NCBI GenBank assembly: GCA_032718565.1
Contig: JAVGVS010000235.1
Span: 62,001-126,000, forward strand
Origin: Distichodus sexfasciatus
Lineage: Eukaryota; Chordata; Actinopteri; Characiformes; Distichodontidae
Reading direction: 5' to 3'
Length of the DNA: 64,000 bases
The position numbers were made by a program, and so were the translations under genes. The notes below the pieces were generated by a model that worked only from the letters and a program-made list of their open reading frames with translations, searched no databases and was not told the DNA's origin. Shown here one piece after another: positions 27,717 through 40,367 of the stretch. How positions within the stretch are numbered: position 1 is the first letter of the stretch; each line of letters begins with the position of its first letter.

Positions 27717-30700
27717 CAACCTTCCAAACACTGGTAAATCTGTGTGTCATGTTGTCAGGGTAACCCTTTGTGAGAGAGGATCCAGATGTAGGAGTTGACT
27801 GAAACACCAAGCTTAGGCTCACTTACCATGCTTAAAGTCCATTAGCAATGCAGGTCTGACGCGGATTACGTGATAGGACCCTAGCTCCAGCTCGCGTCTT
27901 GCACCCCACGTCCACATAGCAACAGCGAAACCTAACGCCAGTCAGCTCAGACAGAGTTTCCACAACCACTTTGGGTAGCACACTTAAGGGAGCCGTGCTT
28001 TCTGGTAGCATAGCAAGCTTAGCAGGCTGTGGTGACGAAACTCAAACACTTCTGATACATCTAAACAAAGGCTATCGTAATGGTGAGCAGACGACAAGCT
28101 CCATCATTAAGGTCATTAAGCTGCACTAAAAGAGACTTCAGACATCACAAGCTAAAGTGTGTCAAACTGTCAACTTCACTTTCTCTCAGTTTCTCATCGT
28201 TTATACTCTGCACCTCTTTTAGTTGAGGAAAAACTGAAAAATGTATCTTTGCTCTAGATCTGGACTTTCAAGCTTGTGTAAGTTGGTCATCATCTGAAAT
28301 ATGTCCACAAAAACCCATTTTACTCCAATTTATTTATCTGTCTGTCTGTCTGGGATTTCGACAATGACCAGCTTTAAACCTGAAATAGCCCACAAACCCT
28401 CTTAAAACGTGTTTTAGTGTTTTGAGCAATCATCCCCTCTTGATGCTTTGTCTTGTATAATTGAATTCTGCATTTACTTTCCTTTTTCCAGGCAATTGCA
28501 TCAGACATATTTCAGAACAGCTTCATATCTTGACTTTGCTTTTACTTGACATCACTGATATCCTTTGTTTCTCTGTTTTAACACTATTCCATTGGTAGAC
28601 ATTAAGCTTGCTGCCACTCACCCAAATAATTTATCATCGTATGGAGAGAATCTTGACAGAAGTAAACATGTCAAGCGTTAGACTCGCACGCTCCCTGTCT
28701 CATTAAAAGAAATAAACAATCAGTCTCTTTCTTATAAACCAATCAGGGATCAGCATCGTTGCTCAAAATGCAGCGAAATAACACTTCCATCAAATGACCA
28801 CTTTTTTAAAAACAGCAGCATTTTAGTGCATTTTCTCTCCCTTCTCCCTTGTGCAGATCAGTGAATTTCGACTTATATTCAAATCATTTTTTTACATTTT
28901 AAATACATCTCCTAGAGGAGCCTTCTAGAGGAACGTTAGCTTGGCACCAGCCTCAGTTTGAATTTCAAAGACCGCAACTGCATTCTCTTAAAATGGTCTT
29001 CATTTGTGCTGATGGGAGAGAATTACTCTCTTCCAGGTGGAAAGCGGTGCTCGCCTGCTCACTGTTTCAATGATAAAACGCTAACACAAAACCTTTTGAC
29101 AGGTGAATTTATTCATATGCATTCTTACTTGGCTGCAGAGTCCGTCCCGTGCTCATTTGCGTAACACCATAAGCTTTTAGAATGATAAGATTTTTGTCTT
29201 CAGCTTGTCACGGTCCATAAATAATAGGCGTATAAATCACAAGTTTCATCACGATATTGGAAAATGTGATGTGAGACAATTTCAATTTGATTTAACACCA
29301 TCATTTCCATTTATATCAAAACACAAAAAGCAAGTAAAATTATATTTGACATTTTTATTTCTGAACTCAGACATTTACATTTAAGTCAATCTTCTCTTTT
29401 AACAAAAAACAGACTTCCTGTTTCGTATAGAATATCACTACGTATGTGTGGTGTCTGATCGATTCCTTCCTTTTTGGATCACTGTTATGGGCTAATAAAT
29501 AGCCATTGTGGTTAGAAATGCTAGTGGAGAGTAGTGTTAGCTACCAGACATTTGCTTTATTTGCTGATCTAACAAAGTATTTTTCCGTAAAAAAATCATG
29601 TGACGTTCTCATTTAGTCACAAACTGAAAATTCTGAATTTCAAAAACAACCAAAACTCCTTCTACAGAATCACCGAACTGAACTGTTCAGTATTTCAGAA
29701 ACTCACCGAACACAGTGGGAACAATGTTGGGGAAGCAAGCTTTTAAATGGTGGCCTTTTCAAGCTAAAATCTACTTACAATTAAAAGTACCTAAGCAACT
29801 GTCAAGCCACTGATTAATATAATAGTTAGCTACACTATAAGCTACAGAGAAAAAGTAGATAACTACATCAAAGCTACTCGACGAACACCGATTCTTGCTT
29901 CTATCTTCGCCAAGTTAAACTCCATTTTGCAACTGCCAAGAGCATGCTGTGACGTAATGATGGGCACAGTAGCCAATCAGATGCCACTTCTGCCAATTTA
30001 ACACCAGATACAATGGTTTTGTAACACTGATGCGTTTTTCAAAGCTACATCACTTCATTTGTTGAGACGAAAGGTGTTTGATTCTTTTAAAGCTCCAATG
30101 TTCTAAAAATACCTTCGCTACCTTCGCTAACTCCTAAAAAACTAACTCTACACTCATGGGAAGCCATTCTTTGCCAGTGTTTGCTGAATGGTGCTTGGGA
30201 AGTATAATAATAATCCTTAATTATATAGCACTTTTCATACATAAAAATGCATCCCAATGCATTATATATTAAATATAAAATCAAGCCAAAACAAGAAAAT
30301 GGAAGCATCTAGTAGTTAGAGAGAATTACCAATTGGAATATAAATAAGCAATAAAAATAACAGCTAAGACAGATAAAGAGAAAAACACAATGAAATGGTT
30401 AAAAAGCATCAACTAAAAAGAGATTGTCTTGCTTGTCTCTCCACAAACTGCTGCAGTCCTACTGATTTTCAGTGATTAGTTTCTGGGAGAGGAGCACGTC
30501 GAATCAATAAACTGGGACGGTGTGATGGACTACTGTAAGACACAAGGCTAATGGGAAGAGGACAACGTCTCCCAGATCGCCCCAGACTCTGGCTGAAATT
30601 AACTCCGGGCTGAAGGGAAACTCTGGGGATTGCAGTACACAATATTCTGGCCAGAACAGAAGCAAGCTATAATCTATCTTCAGCACCAGCTGTATCACCC

Positions 30701-30875
30701 TACAGGTCACAACACTGACTTCTGGGTAAAAATCTGTGTGTATGTGCTCTGAAAAAATGAAATGTTGTATTGTTGTATTGTGCAGTAACATTTCCGGAAG
30801 AAAGGTGCCGATCTTGTATTTGCTGAATGTCAGAATAACAGAAATATTTGTAAAACTGGATATGTCAAAGCTCTC
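27717..30875. other. No gene seen; one hAT-like MITE inside
   Basis: A GC-richer stretch (27760-28100) of unknown origin is followed by AT-rich unique DNA. At about 29725-29905 there is a CAATGTTGGGGAAGCAAGCTT...AGCTACACTATAAGCTACAG copy of the CAGTGTTGGGGAAGCTAC MITE family. Short ORFs show no known motif. Confidence 0.35.
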
Positions 30876-30877
30876 CA

Positions 30878-31360
30878 AGCCCTCACCAGAGGCCGCTAGT
30901 TTTTGTGTTGGTTTATGTTTGTCTTGTATGGTCTGTCAGTTCTTTCCCTCCGTCCTGCCCTGTGTGTCCTGTTGGTTAGTTTAATCTAATTATCTGTTAC
31001 ACCTGATAAGCTTAGCTTAGTTCTTTGTTCCTAGTTTCTTTATGTTTTTTTTCATTGCTTGGTTCCTGTTTAGTTCCCACCTCCAGTTAACACAGTTCTG
31101 TTAATCTACTGTTTCAATAATTTAGCATCTTGTTAGGTTAGTTAGTTAGGTTATTGTTTGCAGAAGTTTCAGGTTAGTTAGTCCTCTATTTAGGCACGTC
31201 TGTCCCTTTTGTGATTGTTGGTCTACCATTATGCTACTTCATGTTGCCAAGCTATATGTTTGTTTGTTCTTTCTAGAAACGTTTCGTTTCCTGTTTTGTT
31301 TGCTTGTTTGAATAAAGAATGCTTTGCACTGGCGCCTCCGTCTCCTGTGATAGGATAATT
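30878..31360 (+). repeat. LTR-like or retroelement 3'-end sequence, copy 1
   Basis: T-rich sequence with short repeats of GTTAGTTAG ends in TTGAATAAAGAATGCTTTGC, then ACTGGCGCCTCCGTCTCCTG. The last 45 bases match the end of the block at 33470-33905. A polyadenylation signal followed closely by a shared short tail is what an LTR R-U5 junction looks like, but no partner coding region is present. Confidence 0.4.
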
Positions 31361-32875
31361 ATATAGTTAGTGTCCAATCTATTTTATAGCTCAAGATAAT
31401 ATGCAACACGTTCAGAATAGTTAAATATAGTCAAGCACGTTAGAATAAAACTACTGACAAACTAATGACTTGCTAATATGAGTATGACAGCAGATGAACA
31501 AACGTAATCTAGCCATTTAGGCATTATCATTAAATCAATCCGTTTTCTAGACTCCTCAATAAAGTTTCATTTGGCTCTAACCTACCGTTCTGCCAAAGAA
31601 AGTGCTCATTAGTGCTGACATTTTACATACAAATGCATTTTTGCCCTTCTACTATTATTTATTCATCATATTAAATGACACTTACAAAGCCACAGACTGA
31701 TGTTAAAAGTCATTAGCATTCTTTCTTTGTTAGTATTCATATTTTGTTTTTGAGCTCAAAACCTTGCCACAGCACTTGCTGCTTTTGAATCAATTGATCG
31801 TTTAGTGAAACTAAAAGGCCTTGCTATGACTCTCTTGATAAAAGCAGAAACAGAACGAGGATCAGCATAGAAGTGTGTTTGAAAGATGGAGACGGCTGAA
31901 AGTGGAGAAGATGCCGAAGTAGCTAATTTTCTACTGGACGGATAAGATTTAGCCATGGTTGGCTAACTTGTATCACCACTAGACGTAGGGATAAATATTT
32001 CAAAAGTTTTCAATAGGTGAATAATGTTATTCATGTTGGATCATAGACTGTGGCCCATGTGCAGGTGGGTCATCGACACCACTGAATTGTTTGAGAAACA
32101 AAACACATGACATGTGATGGCTAACATTAGCATTGTGTTAAGCCAAGACAATGTGGTAACAGTGCAAACATTAGCATGCTAATTATGGCAAAACCAAATG
32201 TAACATTAGACACTAGATTGGCCAAATATGGGGATCTGCCAACCTATCTGGCAGTCTGGGGAGGAGGGGGAGGGGAAACAATGCACTACAGTATTATAAA
32301 TTTGACTGCAGTGTCACCAATTTTAGTCAGACATCATTACACTCTATGTATTAGTGGATCTCCGTAGTGGACTGCAGCGGAGATGGTTTCTTTGAGGTCT
32401 TTTTTAAGTTGTGCCAGGTTCCCTTGTGGCACGATCCAATAGGGCCTCAGTAACAGACACTAATTAACAGTAACAAGCTCCCTTGTGTGCCTTTGGTCAT
32501 GAACTGTGCTGACTTTGTCCACACTGCAGGAATAGCTTCTGTAAAGCTGCTTTCAGCATGTCTGAAAACAAGAGGTGTTAAATTACAGCTGAAATGCAAT
32601 TAAGTTTGGATAAATTTGTTGAGCCTCGCCATTGCTCAAGCTCCAAAACAGACTTAGCCTTATGCGAGGTCACTTTGTGAAGGAATAATGCAGATGCATG
32701 AGACACATATCCCTGAAATCTAAAGACCTTACTTAATGCTCTCACTAAAGTTGTGTCTTTATGCAGTAAATTATTCGGAGTGTATCTGATTGTATTCCAG
32801 AGATTGGCTAATTTCTATTGGATAAACATTATATACCTCTGTGACAAAAAATTATTCACTGAAAAAAATCAGTTT
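31361..32875. other. No gene seen
   Basis: Unique AT-rich DNA without recognised coding frames, RNA genes or repeats longer than a few units. Confidence 0.3.
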
Positions 32876-32877
32876 TG

Positions 32878-33420
32878 AGGCAGTTTGCGAGACCTCAGTC
32901 CAGACCAAGGGAGGAATCCACCTCATCAGAAAGGCCATCTGACCAGGACTCCAGTTCCAGACCTTCACAACTACCCCAGATTACCAGATCAGCATCACCA
33001 GAAGTCTAATCAATCACATCCACAACACCTGTATTTAAGGACTTTCATTTACAACCATTCTCTGCGAAGTATTGTTATGCCTAGTGCTGCATACCAAGCA
33101 TTCTTTGTTATTGCCTGCCTCTGCTTTGACCATTGGTATCTGCTTTTGGATCACCCCTCTGCTTCTTGCGATTTGGATTTGTTTGCTTCCTGGACTGTGT
33201 TTTTGGGTTCTGACCTCTGCCTGAATAAATTCCTTGTTTTTCATCAATTTACCTCTGTGCCCGCGACCTGGTTCTTTCGACTCTGCGTTTGGGTTCACCT
33301 GCCAGTTGTTACACAGTTCATCTTCTGGTTGGTCATTTGATGGTCAGTCTGGCCAAGGGTTCAAAAGAAACGTAACTTCTTCGCCAAAGTGGTTTAGAAC
33401 AAGAATCATCTTGAAAGGTG
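32878..33420 (+). mobile_element. Probable solo LTR remnant
   Basis: AACACCTGTATTTAAGGACT reads like a TATA-type LTR promoter (TATTTAAGG). It is followed by the T-rich CTGCCTCTGCTTTGACC, then a GAATAAATTCC polyadenylation signal and GCGACCTGGTTCTTTCGACTC, ending near CCAGTTGTTACACAG. This order is typical of fish Gypsy-type LTRs. The boundaries and target duplication were not resolved. Confidence 0.4.
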
Positions 33421-33469
33421 GATAAAAGCATGAATTAATAAAACCAAATTGTCTCGGACATTCTTGCAG

Positions 33470-33905
33470 GTGGCCACCAGGTGATGCCAATGTTGAGTTT
33501 TGTTTTGTCTGTTCTGTTTTTGTCTGTCCTTTCCATCCTCCCTTTCTCCTGCCTCTTCTTTGTTTCTTTTTGTTCACATTTTCATGTCTTTACTTCAGTT
33601 TTCATTGGTTCATTAAGTTATTCCCACATTGTTTGGTTTCGTTTGTCATTATTTGGTTTGTATTTGCTTCTTTTGATTCCTTTGCTCTTTTTTGTTTGAC
33701 CCTGCTTCTCCCCTTCCCTTTTGTCCTTGTCGGTCCTCCTTTGGCATGCTCATCCTCATACGTTGGCATGCTCTGTTTTGTGTGGTCTGAAAAAAGAAAT
33801 TTTCAGTTTATTATTTTAAAGTCTTTCTGTGCCAGATTTATTTTGTTTGTCTAGAATAAAAGAATGTTCTGCACTGGTGCCTCAGATTCCTGGGTCACGC
33901 TCACG
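33470..33905 (+). repeat. LTR-like or retroelement 3'-end sequence, copy 2
   Basis: A T-rich stretch (GTTTTGTCTGTTCTGTTTTT) ends in AATAAAAGAATGTTCTGCAC followed by TGGTGCCTCAGATTCCTGGG, related to the end of the block at 30878-31360. The ORFs here are Phe/Leu-rich low-complexity translations. Confidence 0.4.
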
Positions 33906-34002
33906 TACATGGTGTCAAATATGGGTCTCTACTGATCATCCAAAAGGTGTATAGAGTCATATTATCTCTTCACTGCTCTGGTCATTCTGAAATTAACAAT
34001 AT

Positions 34003-35100
34003 AAAGTCAAAGTAAACTTTGTCATCGCTGCTATGTACTGTACAAGTATACAAAGAGACAAGACCACGTGGCTCCAGTTTAATAGCACATAATAAATAAG
34101 ACACATAGAATCAGCAATATATAAATCGAATATAAATACACACTTTAAACTAGAAGTTGAAAAGGAGACAATTAGGTTACATGTGCTATTCCATCTACAG
34201 TTATGGTCTGAGAGTTGTCTTCAACGCTGAGTGTGCACAAGATCTATGAGAGTTTCAATATGAAAAATTCTATACAGACAGTCTATCAGCGCTTGTGGAA
34301 GATCTCCTGTAGCGGTAAGAGACGCTCCGACGATGTTTCCAACTGCTTAAACAGCTGTTTTTGATTGGCCACTGTGCTTCTGCCAAACCACATGGAGATG
34401 CAGCTCGTCAGGATGCTCTCTATAGCCCCTTTTCCACTGCTCTGGTTCCTGTGCCAGTTCCGTGCCGGTTCCCAATTTTGGAACCAGTGCCGCACTTTTC
34501 CACAGAACAAAAATTGGTGCCACTGCCCTAAAACCGGCTCCGAACCGGCCCCTAAACTTTGCTGGTCTAGCAGCAAGAACCTGTGATACCACGAGAGGTG
34601 GGCGGAGTGATAGGTAGCTTTAGAAGAAAAATGGTGGAGTCAAAGTCCGGTAACGTGGAGCGCGGAAGAAATTAAAGCTCTTTGAGCAATATGGACGTCC
34701 AGATTCAGCAGAAATTGGAAAGTGCACAAAAAAATTAGAAGGCATATGAAGAAATAAGGGAAGAACTAAAAGTTGCACGCTTCATACTGACAACCGCTCG
34801 TTTAGTGGGCGCGATCTGTAACGTATTATCATGCGGCTCCCGCTGAGCTCCCTGGTCAGTGTAAATGCGGGCTGGTTCTCGGCTGGTTCTCAGTTCAGCA
34901 CCGGCCGAGCACCAGAACCGCACCTGGCACCAGCACCAGTGTAGTGGAAAAGAGGACTAAGGTGCCCCTGTAGGACACAGTGAGAATGGGAAAAGGGAGG
35001 TTGGCTTGCTTTATGCGACTCAGGAAGTGGAGGCGCTGCTGGGCCTTTTTCGTGATGTTGGTGGTCCAGGTGAGGTCGTCTGAGAAGGCATGCATGTATA
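34003..35100 (-). mobile_element. L2/CR1-like LINE, 3' part, split by a MITE
   Basis: The minus strand reads DDLTWTTNITKKAQQRLHFL, RIKQANLPFPILTVSYRGT, then the insert at 34425-34957. It resumes IESILTSCISMWFGRSTVA, NQKQLFKQLETSSERLLPLQ and EIFHKR with a stop. These are the closing residues of ORF2 in fish non-LTR retrotransposons, after the reverse transcriptase. A 3' untranslated tail follows down to 34003, ending TACTTTGACTTTA. The 5' part of the LINE is missing, as is usual after truncated insertion. Confidence 0.75.
34425..34957. mobile_element. MITE inserted in the LINE
   Basis: The ends GCCCCTTTTCCACTG and, inverted, GTCCTCTTTTCCACT match. The interior is rich in GGTTCCTGTGCC / GGCACCAG words, also inverted across the element. 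Flanks are TATA on the left and TAA on the right, which could be a mutated three-base TWA duplication of the Harbinger type; this is not certain. Confidence 0.6.
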
Positions 35101-36904
35101 GCAGCTGCTAAACCAATAAAATGAACCAATAAATAAAAGTGTAGAAGAATGCTCAGAAATGTCAGAGATCTCGAAAGGTTAATATTAAAAGAAGTGTATT
35201 CTAGTGTTGGGGTACGTGAGACCAGTTTTTAAACATCTTGGTCTTGTCTCAGACTCGGTCGTATTTAAACTCAGTCTGGTCATGGACTCGGGATCTTATT
35301 TCAAGACCAGCCGAAACCACAACTCTGAGAATATGACTATTAACTCTTTGAGACCAATGCAGGCATTTTGCTTTGTATATTTTAATTTTGAGTCTTATCA
35401 CCCAGCTCTGATCTTGACAAGGTCATAATTTTTTTTCTCTAAGCATTTTGTAACATTTGCAATTAAAGGTAAGAAGAATATATGAACCATAGCACACAAA
35501 GCACACATTTATTATTTTATTATTTAACAAATGTGCTTCTGTAAAGGTTTGTGACTGTACTTTTTACCCGGTCCTTAAACTGGAACGCTAGCTTCAGCAG
35601 CTCTGTCCACAAGAAAATACAACCATTCTGTCAAACAAGAAGCAGTCAGCAAAAATACCTCGTCCTGCTCAGCCAATGATCAGCAAACGGATTTCTCTCA
35701 AATCCGAACAAGTGTGTTTTACAGTCCGGCACTGTAAAATCTTGGGTGGTGGGATACAAATTTGCTGTAGAATGTAATATTAGAGCTGGAAAAAATTATT
35801 AAAAATTCATTTCACAATATTTTTGACCAAATATATTACATTTTGTCCTATAAAGCGTAGTCACTCATTTCTATTGTACTTACTGTATAACTAATTATTT
35901 GGATCATACTGAACAGAAACAACATTCAATAGAAGACAAAATATACACATAAACACAAGAATTGCAGAAACATTAATAGATTTGCCATTAAAAAAACATA
36001 AAAATATAAATGCTTCATTATGCTCTATTTTTGTTAAAGAAACAACCTAAGGCAAGAACATGCATTAAAATGACAAATTTTGAGCAACAAATACAAGTCT
36101 TTCAACTGCTCAAACTGTGTTTGGTGGAGCCTATTAAAAGAATAAATCACAAAAGTTTTATCTTTAAAAATATTGTTTAAATCATAGAACTATATGCCCA
36201 ATATACTGCCCAGACCTATTTTCTACATGATTTAACATGTCTAAATGTAAATAATCAGGTAATACAAAGTGAAACTGTGATCTCTCTCCTCATATTCATC
36301 TTTTGGTCTCAACAATTGCCTTTAGTGCACGGCAAAAAAACAAATGAACAGCATTTGCTGCTGCAATACATTTGGAGAGGATTGTAGCTGATATTGCTGA
36401 GTTTCTACAGTGACTCGGGCAAAAACAATTCAGTGTTTCAATTCAAATGGTTCAGGGAATGATAGAACAAGACACTCTATTCCATCACGTCAGTGCCGTG
36501 CTCGTTTTATTTTATCAGAAATCCTGTCTGTCTTTCGGTTACAAGCAACAACCATGGCTTCACGTCTCCAGCTGGGCTTCTCTCATGCTGAATTCTGGAC
36601 GTGGCAATAAAGACCATTATTCTAAAAGTCAATCTTCCATGTGGAGGCAGTCGATCAAATCAATTAGAGTGAACAGAAACGTTTCTTTTCTAGGGTGCTT
36701 TTTGTGCGCAGATCAAGTTGGGAAGCTTATATTTACCTTCACTATAGAAATACTACTTACAGCATTTAAAACATGAGTAAATTCATGAGTAAATCTGTTG
36801 GTTAACTTCCTCTAGAGACGGAAACTGAATATAGCCGAATCTGAATCTCGGGATAGCGCTTGTCATACAGCCGAATCTGGGGGGTGTTTCCCAAAAGCAT
36901 AGTT
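35101..36904. other. No gene seen; MITE-like piece at the left
   Basis: From about 35198, TAGTGTTGGGGTACGTGAGACC begins a stretch with GGTCTTGTCTCAGACTCGG words, a degenerate hAT-like dispersed repeat. The rest is unique AT-rich DNA. Confidence 0.3.
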
Positions 36905-37060
36905 GCTAACTATGTTGATCAAAGGGTCATCTGTTCAGGTCCCAGGTCCCGGGTACCGTTGAGGTACTCATGAGCAAGGTACTGTTCCCAAGAACTGCCA
37001 AAAAGCTTCCCACTTGCTTCACAGATGGGTCATATGTCACATTTTGTTGTGCTAAACTCA
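36905..37060 (+). mobile_element. tRNA-derived SINE, family A, partial
   Basis: GATCAAAGGGTCATCTGTTCAGGTCCC, GTACCGTTGAGGTACTCATGAGCAAGGTAC, CACTTGCTTCACAGATGGGT and CACATTTTGTTGTGCT are the family body. The A-box has decayed. Confidence 0.6.
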
Positions 37061-37869
37061 CTATATTCAGAGAAATACTTACAATATAATAGTAAGGTTA
37101 CTCAGGGCTATAACCCCAAAGGAATTGGCACTACCAATGCAACTGCATATGAGTTTGGACCGTGACACAATAATGTAGCAAGATTTTCAGCCGTGTTCTC
37201 CCTCCGTCATTTCTCTCTGTCTTCCAAAGTCTCTCGTTTATCCCTCTCCTCCTTCTCACCCACCCTTTTCTGTCTCCATTCATCTCAACGACCTTCAGTT
37301 TTAAGGCAAATTGCCTCGCAGAAGCAACATTGTTCTGGTCCTGTGCCCTGTTCTCCATTATAATTACTGTTTATCGTCGAGTCCTGAAACTACATGCATC
37401 ATCCCACTGCTAGAAAAAGTCAACTCAAGTACAGAACGTTTCCAGCATTCAACGTTCTTTTCTGAGCAAGTACTTCAAATCTTTTAGCCGTGGTTTGAAT
37501 ATTTGATTTTGAATCTTTGTACTTTTATTTCAAACAGAAATGTAGATGATGATGATTGCCAAAGCTAGAGGTTATGAAGAGTAAGTAATTAAACATCTGA
37601 TCACCATTACGTTCACATTCTTGCATTTCTGCAATGCTAAAACACTGCCAAGAACACACAAACAGTGAAACCGTTCTGCTTCATTGAGTCACTGGTTTTC
37701 TGTAATGAAAACTGTTAAATCACTCAGAATGTTTAGTTTTAATGTCAGACCTGGATTCTGCATTTTGAGAGCTCATTTTTTACTTACTAGTTTTAAATCA
37801 CACTCCGGTTAATGGGAATGGCTCAAGAAAGAGACCATTACGTTTCCATCAACGATAAGCTGGGAGTGT

Positions 37870-38056
37870 TGTGTGAGTCTTTCAAACGGTAGCTTTTTGA
37901 GGCTCAATCTACTACTGTTTTAACATTGCCAAACTACGCATTAGCTATTTTAATATTGTAGTTAGATAAACTACAAGCTCTAGAGAAAACCGGCAGATTC
38001 AAACCGGTGACCTTCTGATTACGGGGGGAACACCCTACCTACCCACCAACTGCCAC
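37870..38056. mobile_element. hAT-like MITE fragment and SINE family A head
   Basis: AGCTTTTTGAGGCTCAATCTACT...GTAGTTAGATAAACTACAAG is a worn copy of the GTAGCTT MITE family. It is joined at about 37990 to GGCAGATTCAAACCGGTGAC and TTCTGATTACGGG...CACCAACTGCC, an inverted family A head with B-box then A-box. Confidence 0.5.
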
Positions 38057-38679
38057 CAAAAGCTCTTTAGCGCTAAAGTAATATGTAATATTTGTATTTT
38101 ATGACATCCTTAAAGCAAGATTTAGTTTTAAAAATGTGAATCATGATGTTAAAAGTCTATACAGTGTTACGTCAAATCACAATAAAGTTTCAATGACCTT
38201 TTGGAGGTAGAGACTCGTTACTTCACATCTCTGGAAATAATGAAAAAAAAAAAAACTATTATCTTGGAGTGCACACCTCTTTAAGAACCTGGAACTGTGT
38301 AACTTGATGAAAACACTTTGCAAAGTTTCTCTTTTTGTTATTTTCTTTTCATCTGTTCAGGTCAATAGTTTGCACTCCCTTGAAATATGTCTTTTTATTT
38401 TTGTTCATTCTTGAATAAATTTTTCTCTATCCAAAGCAAAGTTCTTGTATGTGACAAAGTATTTTGGTAATGAGCTTTATTCTGATTTGGATATGGAAAT
38501 ATTTGTGCGAACCTCAAAATGTTGAAGTGTTGCAAGGCATTTCTCTGTTGCATCATTTTCAGAGGAGCCGGTGGAGCCCCTTTTAATAATAATAATTTAA
38601 AAAACAGATCTATCTTGTATTTGAGTACTTTGGCCTATCCTTAAAAATATCAGAGTGTTTGCCCAGCGGAGGGTTGGAA

Positions 38680-39185
38680 CGTCTTTTTTCAAGTTCAGGA
38701 GAGTCTGTTTGCTTTTTTCCGGTGTTTCGTAGCTTCTCCATTAATCTATAATTAACTTGCCGAGAGAGTGTGTGCAAACTCAGAGCGTCTAAATTGGAAT
38801 GTAAATTTGCATCTCCCTTCCTTTCGTTTGAGACGGTGTCCTGCTGGTTTCAGAAGAATTCCTGCCCTGTGGTGCACCTCCGAGGTCTCCTTCTGTAAAA
38901 AGGGGAAAAACACAGAGAAGCCTTGATCTAAATGAGATTTTCATTATTTATGAGCTTGGCGGACGTACCACTGGGCTGGAAAATGAACGGTCAGACGTAT
39001 TAGCTTTACAATCCGCATCAGACAGATTCCCCATCAAGAGCCATTAATGGGCGAGGAGAAAAAAGGGTAATTCGTGAAGATATAATTGCGCACCGGGAAG
39101 ATTTTACTGAGGTGGTTACTGAATATTTCATGCAATTAACGACAGCTCTACAGCCTAATAAAGCTTAATAAACCTGCTGAAGATG
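38680..39185. promoter_or_regulatory. Possible conserved non-coding regulatory stretch
   Basis: The stretch is unique and balanced in composition, free of the window's repeat families, and rich in homeodomain-type cores (TTAATGGG, TAATTGC, AATTAACG, ATTTGCAT). That profile is typical of developmental enhancers. Only comparison with other fish could confirm it. Confidence 0.25.
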
Positions 39186-39384
39186 AGCTGGGTGAGCTGA
39201 GGTGAGGAACGCTATAATCATTTCACGAACTTATGATTCACACAAGTCATCTCCTGTCCATAAACCTTCCCGAAATTTCACATTTTCCCGAAATTGAAAT
39301 CAGCAGAAGGCAGAATTTACTGTAGTTCTGCTGATGATTTGCTAAATGATTTTATATCATAATCATTCTCATTAATCTTTTTTG

Positions 39385-39531
39385 AATTATCATGTGATAT
39401 TTTCATGTGAGCACCAGACTTTTTTGTTTTAGCACAATATGTTTTCACACGAGCACAAGATATTTTCATGTGAGTACAAAATATTTTCATGTGAACACAA
39501 GAAGGTAAGCTTAAGATGTTTTTGTGTAAGC
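39385..39531. repeat. 21-bp minisatellite, left part (before the hAT insertion)
   Basis: TTTTCATGTGAGCACCAGAC, GTTTTCACACGAGCACAAGA and TATTTTCATGTGAGTACAAA are units of the same 21-base repeat that continues at 40368. Confidence 0.8.
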
Positions 39532-40367
39532 CAGAGGTGGAAATAGTACTGAAAATTTGTACTCAAGTACAAGTACTGTTACATTGGCTAAAATGTACTC
39601 AATTACAAGTAAAAGTACTGGTGTTAAAAATAGTTGAGTAAAAGTACAAAGTACTCTTCTCAAAAACTACTCAGAGTACTAACAACCGATGGATGTTTTA
39701 TTGCGTCGTCAATAGCAGGCATTCGATTCGATTCACCAGTATAAAATCTCTACGTTCAAAGCACATTTCTCAGATGAACAAGGTATAGAAAGGCAATTCG
39801 TTTTGTAAATAAATGTAGATTATAAAGCAGGAATTTTGTTTGTTAAAACAATGACAAAAATGTTTTTGAACATGCATAGAAAAGTTTAAACTTTTCCCAA
39901 TACACTGCGAACAACAGGCAGCGGGCACTCGTCCTCCGGCTTTTCTCCATCATTTTCACGGTTGACAGTGTTGTCTTCTGTCTCCATTTTGGCTTCTTTG
40001 TCTCCAAATCTTCAGTCTATAAATTAGTTTGTACTCCACTGTGTAGTATCTCCAGACACCTGTGCCTGCTGCTGCAGCGGAGTTTATTCTTTGCTTACGT
40101 CATAGATTAATTGGCGCGGTCGCGACTGCACAGCCTTATTGGCTGCAAAAATGCAGATGAAAGGTTTGAATATTATTTCAAATTGTGGGCGTACTCAGTA
40201 GCGACTTTTGATTTTATAAGTAGCGAAGTAGATTACATGGTGTAAATTGTACTCAAGTACGAGTAAAATTACACACTTGAAAAACTACTCATAAAAGTAC
40301 AAGTACCCCAAAAAATCTACTTAATTACAGTAACGTGAGTATTTGTAATTTGTTACTTCCACCCCTG
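39532..40367. mobile_element. hAT-type non-autonomous element with 8-bp target duplication
   Basis: The element starts CAGAGGTGGAAATAG and ends CTTCCACCCCTG, inverted ends of the hAT kind. It is flanked by the same octamer GTGTAAGC (39524-39531 and 40368-40375). TACTCAAGTACAAGTACTGT near the left end is inverted in GTACTCAAGTACGAG near the right. It is 836 bases long. No transposase frame is present, so it was moved by another element's enzyme. It sits inside the 21-bp minisatellite. Confidence 0.85.
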
